Below the pieces are notes generated by a model. It was given only the letters and a program-made list of their open reading frames with translations. It did not search any database and had not been told where the DNA came from. Below, in pieces: positions 9,676 to 17,318 of a stretch of 64,000 bases of DNA (positions are counted from its first letter, which is position 1; each line of letters starts with the position of its first letter). The DNA comes from Salinarimonas ramus (lineage in GTDB: Bacteria > Pseudomonadota > Alphaproteobacteria > Rhizobiales > Beijerinckiaceae). A program made the translations under genes and the position numbers. The stretch is from NCBI RefSeq assembly GCF_014645695.1, contig NZ_BMMF01000005.1, positions 49,797 through 113,796 on the forward strand, written 5' to 3'.

Positions 9676-10557
9676 ATGTTATGCTTGAACCTATGTGAGT
9701 TCCTCTACCGTGGTAATTACGGAAGCGCACTAAATCCACAGTGCGTCGATAGTGAATTAGCACATTTGTTCGCCAAGAGCGTATCCTGGCCACGCGACGT
9801 ATACCCCTTATCATTACGCTTGCGAGCAGAGTTAAATAATAGAGGTTATGCCATCATTTCAACTGACATCGTCAATTTTGCGCCTCCTACTCCCAATACG
9901 TCTGACGCATTTTACCCAGGACCTTATTTTGGAGAAGCAATTCTTGGGCTTGTTGGATCTATGTTGGGGAAAGTTCAAAGCCTTCCTCACCAGAATAATG
10001 GGCGCCTCTTTCACGACATCATGCCTATTGCCTCACAGCATGACCAACAGTCCTCAGCAAGCTCAAGCGTCACGCTTGAAATGCATACCGAACTGGCGTT
10101 CGTCGACGACCCCCCAGACTACGTACTATTATTCTGCGTGCGTCAGGACCCGAACGCGGAAGCTGAGACGTATCTCTTTGATGCCTTTGACGCATTTAAC
10201 ACTATTGGCTGTGAGGATATGATTGAGCTGAGTAAAGATCAATTTTGCTTCGGGACAGATATAAACGTCACGGAGAATCTTGATACATCGGTGATTGATC
10301 GATCAATCGTCGATCTGGTCGCTATGCGCCTCATGCGATATGATGTGGACTTATATAAGCGTACTGGAAGTAGAGCAGATCGAGCATTTGATAATCTTCT
10401 GAGAGCCTTGGTTGCAGTACGCACTTCGATCAAGCTAAATCATGGCCAGTTGATCATTATTGACAATAAACGTGTCGTCCATTCTCGAAGTCATTTTAAT
10501 GCAGCATACAATGGCCGTGATAGGTGGCTGAAGAGGAGCCTCGTGCAAAGATATTGA
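9676..10557 (+). CDS. Fe(II)/2-oxoglutarate amino-acid hydroxylase, VioC/AsnO (clavaminate synthase-like) family
   Basis: Probable C-beta hydroxylase of a free L-amino acid (arginine or asparagine in known relatives). Of 293 residues, the HxE variant of the iron triad is at His137-Thr-Glu139 (LEMHTELAFVDDPPDYVLLF), the distal His at 269 in LIIIDNKRVVHSRSHF, and the 2-oxoglutarate-binding Arg follows in NGRDRWLKRSL; this spacing is diagnostic of the VioC/OrfP/AsnO group. GGAGAG precedes ATG 9676. This is the most A+T-rich gene of the cassette. Such enzymes usually make building blocks for non-ribosomal peptides, but no NRPS is adjacent; an exporter follows instead, suggesting the hydroxylated amino acid or a derivative is itself released. 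Confidence 0.82.
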   Translation: MLCLNLCEFLYRGNYGSALNPQCVDSELAHLFAKSVSWPRDVYPLSLRLRAELNNRGYAIISTDIVNFAPPTPNTSDAFYPGPYFGEAILGLVGSMLGKVQSLPHQNNGRLFHDIMPIASQHDQQSSASSSVTLEMHTELAFVDDPPDYVLLFCVRQDPNAEAETYLFDAFDAFNTIGCEDMIELSKDQFCFGTDINVTENLDTSVIDRSIVDLVAMRLMRYDVDLYKRTGSRADRAFDNLLRALVAVRTSIKLNHGQLIIIDNKRVVHSRSHFNAAYNGRDRWLKRSLVQRY

Positions 10558-10573
10558 CAGTTGGGAGGGTGGG

Positions 10574-11203
10574 TTGAACGAAACCTTGTTCTTCGGCTTT
10601 CTCGCGGCGACGGCCCTGCTGCTGAGTGCACCCGGCCCGTCATGCGCGCTTGCTGCCAGTCAAGCTATCCGCCACGGCCCACGAGCGGCGGCGCTGACGG
10701 TCGCTGGCGATGCGCTAGGGTCTACGGTACACATCATAATTGCTACGCTCGGCTTGCAGATCCTCATCGGTATCGCTGGGTTTGTTTTACCCTTCGTTCA
10801 AATCATCGGTGGAATCTATGTCGCATATCTGGGTATTAAAAGCTGGAGAGATACGCGAGATCAAAACAATACTGCCGCGAACCCGGATGATCAGCAAGCT
10901 TTTTTCATAGGTTTTGTTACATGCCTGAGCAATCCAAAGGCAGTCATATTTTTTATTGCTCTTTTCCCGGGATTTATCGACCCTAGTTACAATATCCCTC
11001 TTCAATCCTTCGTTTATGGAATCGTGTTTATTGTCTTGGACGCTTTGTCGATCATGCTCTATGCAATTCTGGGCCTGACGATCGCAAGATCGCGCTTGTT
11101 TTCGTCTGTCCGCCACAGCCTGTTCAGCGCTACCGGCCTCTTCTTGGTTGGCGCATTCCTGATCGTCAAAGGCAGCCTGGAAGTGATCGAACTCGTGCGA
11201 TGA
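10574..11203 (+). CDS. LysE/RhtB-family amino-acid exporter
   Basis: Inner-membrane exporter of the LysE/RhtB superfamily, 209 residues with about six hydrophobic segments. The N-terminus ATALLLSAPGPSCALAASQAIRHGPRAA carries the family's PGP motif and the following conserved helix; CLSNPKAVIFFIALFPGFID is the second conserved element. Start TTG at 10574 is preceded by GGGAGGGTGGG; no ATG is available. It is 16 bp after the hydroxylase, so translationally linked. Export of the hydroxy amino acid or of a product of this cassette is the simplest role. Codon use is intermediate between the hydroxylase and the core. Confidence 0.83.
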   Translation: MNETLFFGFLAATALLLSAPGPSCALAASQAIRHGPRAAALTVAGDALGSTVHIIIATLGLQILIGIAGFVLPFVQIIGGIYVAYLGIKSWRDTRDQNNTAANPDDQQAFFIGFVTCLSNPKAVIFFIALFPGFIDPSYNIPLQSFVYGIVFIVLDALSIMLYAILGLTIARSRLFSSVRHSLFSATGLFLVGAFLIVKGSLEVIELVR

Positions 11204-11277
11204 GCAAAGGGATCTGCCCTGAAACGCTTCCCCCCTCAGCCACGTATCTCCCGCTCGTGAAAGAGACGGAGACGCGT

Positions 11278-11787
11278 GTGATCGAAATTTCGACGGAGCG
11301 GCGCCTGCTCCAAGGGGCGATCCTCGTCGCCGGCTGCGTGCCGGTGCTGGCGGGGCTCGCCGGAGTGGTGACGGGAACGGAGTTCATCGGCCGCGGCGGC
11401 GGAGGCATCGGCGCGAGCGCGAGCGCGAGCGTGCCGGTGGAGAGCCACGTGCGCTACCTCTCCGGCCTCCTCCTCGGCATCGGCCTTGCCTTCTGGGCGG
11501 CGGTCCCGCGGATCGAGGCGCACGGCCGGCGCGTGCGGCTCCTCGCCGGCATCGTCGTCGCGGGCGGCCTGGCTCGTCTGCTCGGAATCGTGATCGACGG
11601 CCCCGCCGACATACCGATGACGGCCGCGCTCGCCATGGAGCTCGTGGTCACCCCGGCCCTGGCGCTCTGGCAGGGTCGCGTGGCGCGCCTCTGGGGGCCG
11701 GTGGTGGCGGCGACCCGCGTCAGCCGGCCGCGAGATCGCGCGTCATCCGCACCGACGCGAAGCCGAGAGGCCCGATCGGCACGGTGA
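11278..11787 (+). CDS. DUF4345-like small membrane protein
   Basis: A 169-residue protein with about four transmembrane segments (QGAILVAGCVPVLAGLAGVV, a second near YLSGLLLGIGLAFWAAVP, a third LLAGIVVAGGLARLLGI, a fourth ALAMELVVTPALALW), resembling DUF4345 proteins of unknown role. The frame is open from ATG 11200, which overlaps the lysE-like stop, but GTG 11278 is preceded by GGAG and by the switch back to G+C-rich core composition, so I prefer it. The last 68 bp overlap the convergent GNAT gene end to end. Function unknown. Confidence 0.6.
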   Translation: MIEISTERRLLQGAILVAGCVPVLAGLAGVVTGTEFIGRGGGGIGASASASVPVESHVRYLSGLLLGIGLAFWAAVPRIEAHGRRVRLLAGIVVAGGLARLLGIVIDGPADIPMTAALAMELVVTPALALWQGRVARLWGPVVAATRVSRPRDRASSAPTRSREARSAR

Positions 11788-12232
11788 CGTGCGCGAGAGC
11801 CCGGAAACCCATGCGCGCGTAGAACGCCTCCGCAGGCAGCGTCGAGAGGCATTCCATGCGCTCGAGGCCCCGGGCGCGCGCCTCGGCGAGGGCGGTCTCG
11901 ACGAGGAGGCGGGCCGCGCCCCTTCGCAGCGCGTCGGGATGCGTCGCCACGTGGCGGACGTGGCCCGTGCCGGGCGGGCTCTCGGCACCGCCGGGGGCGC
12001 TCTGCGTCCAGCCGCCGCAGGCGACGATGCGGCCGTCCTCGCCCTGCGCGACATGATAGGTGCCGCTTTCGAGGAGCGCGGGATTGGCGCGGGTCATCAG
12101 CGGCAGCGCAGCGGCGAGGGTGTCGGGCGCGTACCAGCCCGCGAACAGGCGCCCGTAGGACGCCGCGAGCACGGCGGAGACCGCCTCGGCATCGGCGGGC
12201 GTCGCGGGGCGGATGCGCAGCGTCGGGCTCAC
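11720..12232 (-). CDS. GNAT N-acetyltransferase
   Basis: A 170-residue acetyltransferase of the GNAT fold: LRIRPATPADAEAVSAVLAASY at the N-terminus, GHVRHVATHPDALRRGAARLLVETA as the acetyl-CoA binding motif, and AEAFYARMGFRALAHVTVPIG near the end. The target is unknown. Start GTG 12230-12232 overlaps the hugZ stop (GTGA), indicating translational coupling with the heme-utilisation-like gene. The 3' end overlaps the convergent DUF4345 gene by 68 bp. Confidence 0.82.
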   Translation of the reverse strand: MSPTLRIRPATPADAEAVSAVLAASYGRLFAGWYAPDTLAAALPLMTRANPALLESGTYHVAQGEDGRIVACGGWTQSAPGGAESPPGTGHVRHVATHPDALRRGAARLLVETALAEARARGLERMECLSTLPAEAFYARMGFRALAHVTVPIGPLGFASVRMTRDLAAG

Positions 12233-13035
12233 CCCTCCGTCCCCCGCGCGCGGTCCGCCATCTCCTTCAGCACGCGCCTGAGGCGCCCGCCCTCGCTCAC
12301 CCGCTCGGGGAAGGCGACGCGCGCCGCGAGGTCGCCGGCGGCGAGGTCGATGCCGTCGGGGTCGAGCCCGGTGGCGCGCCACTCGGCCTGCGGCGCCTTG
12401 GCGAGGCGCGTGGCGTAGAGGGCGAGCGCGTCGCGATGGTCCTCGTTCATGTGGGCGACGGCGCTCTCCTCCAGCGCGAGCAGGCTCTCCGCGTCGTCCA
12501 CGCGGGTGAGGAGGTCCGCGCGCGAGACCGCCATGGCGCGGGCGAAGCCGCCGTTGAGGTGGGCGCCCTCCACCTCCATGCGGAAGACCGCGAAATCGCC
12601 GAAGCCGGCATAGAGGTCGGCCTTGGGGTGGCGCGCGAGGAAGCGGGCGCGGGCGCGCGGCGCGTCGGTGGGCGCGATGCGGCCGATGACGGTCAGCCGC
12701 GGATGGGCCAGCGGATCGCCCTTGCCGCGCTCGGCGAGCAGGACGGAGGCACGCGGGTCGGCGGCGAGGTTCGCCGTGTGGCCGGACAGCCGCGACATCA
12801 GGAAGAGCGGCGCGCCGTCCTGGTCGGTGGCGACCGTCACCAGGGTCGCGGAGGGGAAGCCCGCCACGCGGTCGATCGTGGCGAGCGCGCCGGCGCGGAT
12901 GCGGCGCAGGAGGTCCTTGGCGACCGCGATGCCGTCGTAGGAGGGGTCGGGCCCCACCCGCTCGAGGATCGCCTTCGCCTCCTCCGAGATCCCGCTCTCG
13001 CCCGGATTGGGCCCGCCTCGCGTCCCTTGCGTCAT
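12229..13035 (-). CDS. HugZ-family protein (pyridoxamine-5'-phosphate-oxidase-like fold)
   Basis: Split-barrel flavin/heme-binding protein of the HugZ group, linked to heme utilisation or oxygenation in some bacteria. The 268-residue protein has AGALATIDRVAGFPSATLVT and APLFLMSRLSGHTANLAADP (PNPOx-like barrel, residues about 45-180) and a C-terminal domain with ESAVAHMNEDHRDALALYA, the HMNxDH motif of the DUF2470/HugZ end. ATG 13033-13035 follows AGGGGACGA. It is upstream of and overlaps the GNAT gene, and is divergent from chvI. The role in heme metabolism is family knowledge, not shown here. Confidence 0.82.
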   Translation of the reverse strand: MTQGTRGGPNPGESGISEEAKAILERVGPDPSYDGIAVAKDLLRRIRAGALATIDRVAGFPSATLVTVATDQDGAPLFLMSRLSGHTANLAADPRASVLLAERGKGDPLAHPRLTVIGRIAPTDAPRARARFLARHPKADLYAGFGDFAVFRMEVEGAHLNGGFARAMAVSRADLLTRVDDAESLLALEESAVAHMNEDHRDALALYATRLAKAPQAEWRATGLDPDGIDLAAGDLAARVAFPERVSEGGRLRRVLKEMADRARGTEG

Positions 13036-13100
13036 GCACTCGTCCCCTTCCGTTCGCGGCACGCTTTGCCCACATGCGGCAAGACGTGGTAAACCGTCAT

Positions 13101-13116
13101 GAATTCGTCCGAATTC
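13101..13116. promoter_or_regulatory. GAATTC-N4-GAATTC repeat between hugZ-like gene and chvI
   Basis: Two GAATTC words separated by GTCC form a near-palindrome in an otherwise G+C-rich 213-bp divergent intergenic region. It could be an operator for either gene; only position and symmetry support this. Confidence 0.3.
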
Positions 13117-13248
13117 CGAGGCCTGGGCGGTGGGCGGCTCGTCCGGCGCATCCCGCGCCGGCCTCGCGCGTTCCCGCGTATCGCCGCCTCGGGACCCGGA
13201 TCATCGGCCGTCCGGAGCAGCGGCCGCAAGAGACCATCGGGAGCTTAG

Positions 13249-13947
13249 ATGCCCACCATCGCCCTCGTCGACGACGATCGCAACATCCTCACCTCGGTGT
13301 CCATCGCGCTCGAGGCGGAGGGCTACCGCATCCAGACCTACACCGACGGCGCCTCGGCGCTGGACGGCCTGCGCCAGACGCCCCCCGACCTCGCGATCTT
13401 CGACATCAAGATGCCGCGCATGGACGGGATGGAGCTGCTGCGCCGCCTGCGGCAGAAATCCGACCTGCCGGTGATCTTCCTCACCTCGAAGGACGAGGAG
13501 ATCGACGAGCTGTTCGGGCTGAAGATGGGCGCAGACGACTTCATCCGGAAGCCGTTCTCGCAGCGCCTCCTGGTGGAGCGCGTGAAGGCCGTGTTGCGCC
13601 GCTTCGCCCCCAAGGACGTCACCGCGCCCCGCGAGCCGGACACGAAGGCGCTGGAGCGCGGCCAGCTCGTCATGGATCCCGAGCGCCACACCTGCACCTG
13701 GAAGGGCGAGCCGGTGACGCTCACGGTCACGGAATTCCTGATCCTGCAATCGCTCGCGCAGCGCCCCGGCGTCGTGAAGAGCCGCAACGCGCTCATGGAC
13801 GCCGCCTACGACGACCAGGTCTATGTCGACGACCGTACCATCGACAGCCACATCAAGCGGCTGCGCAAGAAGTTCAAGGCGGTCGACACGTCCTTCGAGA
13901 TGATCGAGACGCTCTACGGCGTCGGCTATCGCTTCAAGGAAACCTGA
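13249..13947 (+). CDS. chvI: Response regulator ChvI
   Basis: OmpR/PhoB-type transcription factor of the ChvG-ChvI system, which in rhizobia governs acid/envelope stress, exopolysaccharide and motility genes. The receiver domain (1-120) has DDDRN at the acidic pocket, phospho-acceptor Asp52 in [11 protein letters not shown] and the Lys in [11 protein letters not shown]; the winged-helix domain ends [20 protein letters not shown]. The [10 protein letters not shown] recognition helix and 232-residue length are close to known ChvI. The sensor follows 10 bp downstream. Confidence 0.96.
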   Translation: MPTIALVDDDRNILTSVSIALEAEGYRIQTYTDGASALDGLRQTPPDLAIFDIKMPRMDGMELLRRLRQKSDLPVIFLTSKDEEIDELFGLKMGADDFIRKPFSQRLLVERVKAVLRRFAPKDVTAPREPDTKALERGQLVMDPERHTCTWKGEPVTLTVTEFLILQSLAQRPGVVKSRNALMDAAYDDQVYVDDRTIDSHIKRLRKKFKAVDTSFEMIETLYGVGYRFKET

Positions 13948-13957
13948 GGGAGCCTTC

Positions 13958-16003
13958 GTGGACGCACGCCGGGAGGGCTACGGACGATCCGACGCGAACG
14001 AGGCGAGCCGGGAGGGCGGCGCCGCGGAGGCGGGGTCGTCCGCGGACGCCGTTCCGAGCCAGCCCCGCGGCCTCGCCTCGCCCGCCGCGGTCGTGGCGCT
14101 CGCCAAGGCCGGGACCAGCCGACGCGTGCGGCTCGGCCTCCTCGTGCGGCTTCGCGGCCTGTGGCGGGCGATGGCGGGGCGCGCCTCGTCGAGCCTGGTG
14201 CGCCGCATCGTGGTGCTCAACCTCGCGGGGCTCGTCGCGCTCTTCTTCGGCTTTCTCTACCTCAACCAGTTCCGCGAGGGGCTGATCGAGGCGCGGGTGC
14301 AGAGCCTGCTCACCCAGGGCGAGATCATCGCCGGCGCCATCGCCGCCTCGGCCACGGTCGATTCCGACACGATCCTCATCGACCCCGACCGCCTGCTGCA
14401 GATGCAGACCGGCGAGAGCTCGGTGCTGACCGACGAATTGTTCTCCCCGCTCGAATTCTCCATCAATCCCGAGCAGGTCGCCCCGCTGCTGCGGCGCCTC
14501 GTGACGCCGACGCGGACCCGCGCGCGGGTCTACGACCGCGAATCGATCCTGCTGCTCGACACCCGTGCGCTCTATTCGCGCGGCGACATCCTGCGTCTCG
14601 ACCTGCCGCCCATCGAGACGGCGCCGCCGGGCTTCTTCGAGCGCGCCGTCGACGCGCTGCGCGACGTGTTCGTGCCGTCGAGCGCGCCCTCGCTGGAGAC
14701 GATCGGTCCCACCGACGGGCGCGTCTTCCCCGAGGTGCGCCAGGCGCTGGCCGGCGAGCGCTCGAGCGTGGTGCGCCTCAACCCCGCCGGCGAGACCATC
14801 GTCTCGGTCGCCGTGCCGATCCAGCGCCAGCGCGCCGTGCGCGGCGTCCTCCTGCTCTCGACGCAGGGCGGGGACATCGACGCCATCATCGCCTCCGAGC
14901 GCTTCGCGCTGCTGCAGGTGTTCATGGTGGCCGCGGGCGTGATGATCGTGCTCTCGCTGATCCTCGCCAACGCCATCGCCGGCCCCGTCTCGCGCCTCGC
15001 GGAGGCGGCGGAGCGGGTACGCCGAGGCATCAAGTCCCGCCAGGAGATCCCCGACTTCACCGGCCGCTCCGACGAGATCGGCCACCTCTCGGGGGCGCTG
15101 CGCGAGATGACGGAGGCGCTCTACGACCGCATCGAGGCGATCGAGAGCTTCGCCGCCGACGTCGCCCACGAGCTCAAGAACCCGCTCACCTCCCTGCGCA
15201 GCGCCGTCGAGACCCTGCCGCTGGCGCGCTCCGACGACAGCCGCGCGCGCCTCCTCGACATCATCCAGCACGACGTGCGCCGCCTCGATCGGCTGATCTC
15301 CGACATCTCGGACGCCTCGCGCCTCGACGCCGAGCTCGCCCGCTCGGAGGCGCGGCCCGTCGACATGTCCCGCCTGATGGAGGCGGTGGTCTCGATCGCC
15401 AACGACGTGCGCCGGCCCGACGACGCACCCATCGATCTCGAGATCCGCCGCCCCGCCGGCAAGGGTCCGACGGCGCAGGCCAAGAACGCAGCGGCGCAAG
15501 GAAAGAGCGCGGCTGCGCTGGCCAAGGGCGCGTCCGCGCAAGGCAAGAGCGCGTCCGCCCAGCCCGCGACCGGCCAGCCGGCGCGCGAGGCGGCGGAGCG
15601 GGACGCGCGCACCTTCGTCGTGATCGGCCACGACAGCCGTCTCGGTCAGGTCGTGCGAAACCTTCTCGACAATGCCCGCTCGTTCTCCCCGCCCGGCGCG
15701 CGGGTGCGCGCGGCGGTGGAGCGCGAGGGCGAGATCGTGCGCCTCGTCGTCGAGGACGAGGGGCCGGGCATCCCCGACCACGCGCTGGAGCGCATCTTCG
15801 AGCGCTTCTACACCGACCGGCCGGAGCAGGGCTTCGGCCAGAATTCCGGCCTCGGCCTCTCCATCTCCCGGCAGATCGTGCAGGCCCATCGTGGCACGAT
15901 CCGCGCGGAGAACCGGCTCGGCGCGCTCGGCCCCGACGGAGAGCCCCGCCGCCTCGGCGCCCGCTTCGTGGTGACCCTGCCCGCCGCGAAGGAGCGCGGG
16001 TGA
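13958..16003 (+). CDS. chvG: Sensor histidine kinase ChvG/ExoS
   Basis: Inner-membrane sensor kinase that phosphorylates ChvI; in rhizobia its periplasmic domain is held off by ExoR. It has an Ala/Arg-rich N-terminus of about 85 residues, a transmembrane segment LAGLVALFFGFLYL, a periplasmic domain, a second one (VMIVLSLILANAIAGP) leading into HAMP, the H-box with His404 in DVAHELKNPLTSLRS, the N-box VVRNLLDNARSFSP and the ATP lid EDEGPGIP. Between the H- and N-box sits an unusual Ala/Lys/Gln repeat (506-533). Start GTG 13958 follows GAGGGAG. At 681 residues it is longer than typical ChvG because of the N-terminal extension and the insert. Confidence 0.95.
   Translation: MDARREGYGRSDANEASREGGAAEAGSSADAVPSQPRGLASPAAVVALAKAGTSRRVRLGLLVRLRGLWRAMAGRASSSLVRRIVVLNLAGLVALFFGFLYLNQFREGLIEARVQSLLTQGEIIAGAIAASATVDSDTILIDPDRLLQMQTGESSVLTDELFSPLEFSINPEQVAPLLRRLVTPTRTRARVYDRESILLLDTRALYSRGDILRLDLPPIETAPPGFFERAVDALRDVFVPSSAPSLETIGPTDGRVFPEVRQALAGERSSVVRLNPAGETIVSVAVPIQRQRAVRGVLLLSTQGGDIDAIIASERFALLQVFMVAAGVMIVLSLILANAIAGPVSRLAEAAERVRRGIKSRQEIPDFTGRSDEIGHLSGALREMTEALYDRIEAIESFAADVAHELKNPLTSLRSAVETLPLARSDDSRARLLDIIQHDVRRLDRLISDISDASRLDAELARSEARPVDMSRLMEAVVSIANDVRRPDDAPIDLEIRRPAGKGPTAQAKNAAAQGKSAAALAKGASAQGKSASAQPATGQPAREAAERDARTFVVIGHDSRLGQVVRNLLDNARSFSPPGARVRAAVEREGEIVRLVVEDEGPGIPDHALERIFERFYTDRPEQGFGQNSGLGLSISRQIVQAHRGTIRAENRLGALGPDGEPRRLGARFVVTLPAAKERG
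15473..15556 (+). repeat. Four 21-bp degenerate tandem repeats inside chvG
   Basis: Encodes AQAKNAA-AQGKSAA-ALAKGAS-AQGKSAS, four heptapeptides of pattern A-[QL]-[AG]-K-x-A-[AS], in frame, between the dimerisation/H-box domain and the ATP-binding domain. Copies differ by a few bases each. Confidence 0.85.
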
Positions 16004-16004
16004 C

Positions 16005-16472
16005 GTGACCCGCCACGAGGCGACCCAGGACACGATCCACGCCACCTGCGTCGTCGTGGGCGAGGCGGGGGTGCTGATCCGGGGGGCGTCGGGGGCGGGC
16101 AAGTCGCGGCTCGCGCTCGATCTCGTCGAGGTCGCCCGCGCGCGTGGGCGCTTCGCGCGCCTCGTGGGGGACGATCGCCTCAGGCTCCAGGCCTCCGGCG
16201 GGCGCCTCGTGGCGCGTCCGCATCCTTCCATCGCCGGTCTCGTGGAAGCGCGCGGGATCGGCCTCCTCGCCCGCCCGCACCTGCCGGCGGCGATCGTGCG
16301 GCTCGTCGTCGACCTGTCCGAGACGCCGCCCGAACGCCTGCCGGAGCCCTCCGCCTTCGAGACGACGATCCTCGGCGTGCGGCTTCCGCGCCTTCCCGCC
16401 GCAGCGGACGGCCGAATCGCGACGATTGCCATGGACAGTCTAGAAGGATTATCTGTCACGCCTGTGACGTGA
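16005..16472 (+). CDS. hprK: Short HPr kinase/phosphorylase
   Basis: Phosphorylates or dephosphorylates the regulatory Ser of HPr. The 155 residues correspond to the truncated alphaproteobacterial type, lacking the N-terminal domain of Firmicutes HprK: Walker A IRGASGAGKSRLALDL at about 25-40, LVGDDRLRL, and ARGIGLLARPHL. The C-terminal family signature is present in shortened form. GTG 16005 is one base after the chvG stop. The chvIG-hprK-PTS order is typical of Rhizobiales and links envelope sensing to the regulatory PTS. Confidence 0.92.
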   Translation: MTRHEATQDTIHATCVVVGEAGVLIRGASGAGKSRLALDLVEVARARGRFARLVGDDRLRLQASGGRLVARPHPSIAGLVEARGIGLLARPHLPAAIVRLVVDLSETPPERLPEPSAFETTILGVRLPRLPAAADGRIATIAMDSLEGLSVTPVT

Positions 16473-16563
16473 CCGCCGAGCGATGTGGCGTTTGCCCTTG
16501 CGTTCGGCTTCGCAGTGCACAAGATAGCGGCTCCGCTCAGCCGAGCGACGGATGCAGGTCCAC

Positions 16564-16965
16564 ATGATCGGAATGGTGCTCGTCACCCACGGCCAGCTGG
16601 CGACGGAGTTCCGTGCAGCCCTCGAGCACGTGGTCGGCCCCCAGGAGCAGATCGAGACGATCACGATCGGCCCGGAGGACGACATGGAGGCGCGCCGCGG
16701 CGACATCCTCGACGCCGTGCGCCGCGTCGAGAGCGGCGCGGGCGTCGTCGTGCTCACCGACATGTTCGGCGGCACGCCGTCGAACCTCGCCTTGTCGTGC
16801 ATGAACGGCCGCATGGTCGAGGTCGTCGCCGGCATCAACCTGCCCATGCTCATCAAGCTCGCGAGCGTGCGCGACCTCGAGCCCCTGGCCGAGGCCGTGC
16901 TCCACGCGCAGGAGGCGGGGCGCAAGTACATCAACGTGGCCTCCCACGTTCTCGCGGGGAAATGA
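16564..16965 (+). CDS. PTS system EIIA component, mannose/fructose-family (regulatory)
   Basis: Phosphoryl acceptor from HPr, most likely regulatory because no EIIB/C genes lie nearby. The 133 residues start MIGMVLVTHGQ, with the phospho-accepting His9, followed by GVVVLTDMFGGTPSNLAL, the EIIA-Man signature, and AGINLPMLIKL. An in-frame ATG four codons upstream (16552) is an alternative start; I use the family consensus MIG. The name manX/EIIA-Man is used in related genomes. It lies 91 bp after hprK and 1 bp before ptsH. Confidence 0.9.
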   Translation: MIGMVLVTHGQLATEFRAALEHVVGPQEQIETITIGPEDDMEARRGDILDAVRRVESGAGVVVLTDMFGGTPSNLALSCMNGRMVEVVAGINLPMLIKLASVRDLEPLAEAVLHAQEAGRKYINVASHVLAGK

Positions 16966-16966
16966 C

Positions 16967-17314
16967 ATGAAAGCCGTGGATCCCGTGGAGGTCGACCCGG
17001 ACGACTGTCCCGAGCCCAACGGGCCCGAAACGGTGCCGGACGGGGCGATCGCGCGTGTCCTTCCCATCGTCAACCGCAAGGGCCTGCACGCCCGCGCCTC
17101 CGCGAAGTTCGTGCAGACCGTGGAGCGCTTCGACGCCGCGGTGACCGTCACCCGCTGCGGCGAGACGGTGGGCGGGCGCTCGATCATGGGGCTCCTGACG
17201 CTGGCCGCCGCCAAGGGCACGACGATCCACGTCGCCGCCACCGGAGCCCAGGCGGCCGAGGTGATCGACGCGCTCGACGCGCTCCTCGCCAACCGCTTCG
17301 GCGAGGACGAGTGA
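16967..17314 (+). CDS. ptsH: Phosphocarrier protein HPr with N-terminal extension
   Basis: Transfers phosphate in the phosphotransferase relay. The core is conserved: VNRKGLHARASAKFVQTV with His41 (equivalent to His15) and GRSIMGLLTLAA with Ser72 (equivalent to Ser46, the HprK target). An acidic, proline-rich N-terminal extension of about 26 residues (VDPDDCPEPNGPETVPDG) precedes the fold and is longer than in the classic protein. ATG 16967 comes right after the EIIA stop. With hprK it forms a complete Ser-phosphorylation circuit. Confidence 0.94.
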   Translation: MKAVDPVEVDPDDCPEPNGPETVPDGAIARVLPIVNRKGLHARASAKFVQTVERFDAAVTVTRCGETVGGRSIMGLLTLAAAKGTTIHVAATGAQAAEVIDALDALLANRFGEDE

Positions 17315-17318
17315 CGTC

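Larger units (their letters stand above)
7200..11203 (+). other. A+T-richer acquired cassette for an amino-acid-derived compound
   Basis: Four plus-strand genes (DAO flavoenzyme, glyoxalase-like, VioC/AsnO-type Fe/2OG hydroxylase, LysE-type exporter) with A/T-ending codons much more frequent than in flanking genes, interrupting the pckA-chvI neighbourhood. The combination suggests oxidation and hydroxylation of an amino acid followed by its export. No transposase or integrase is visible; boundaries are approximate. Confidence 0.6.

Noticed and set aside
7200-11203. Prophage or IS element behind the A+T-rich block
   Set aside because: No integrase, transposase, terminal inverted repeat or target duplication was found by eye.
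13934-16522. 862-codon open frame on the minus strand opposite chvG/hprK
   Set aside because: It is the antisense of the real sensor kinase: no ribosome-binding site, Arg/Ala/His-rich translation with no domain, and caused by high G+C in third positions.
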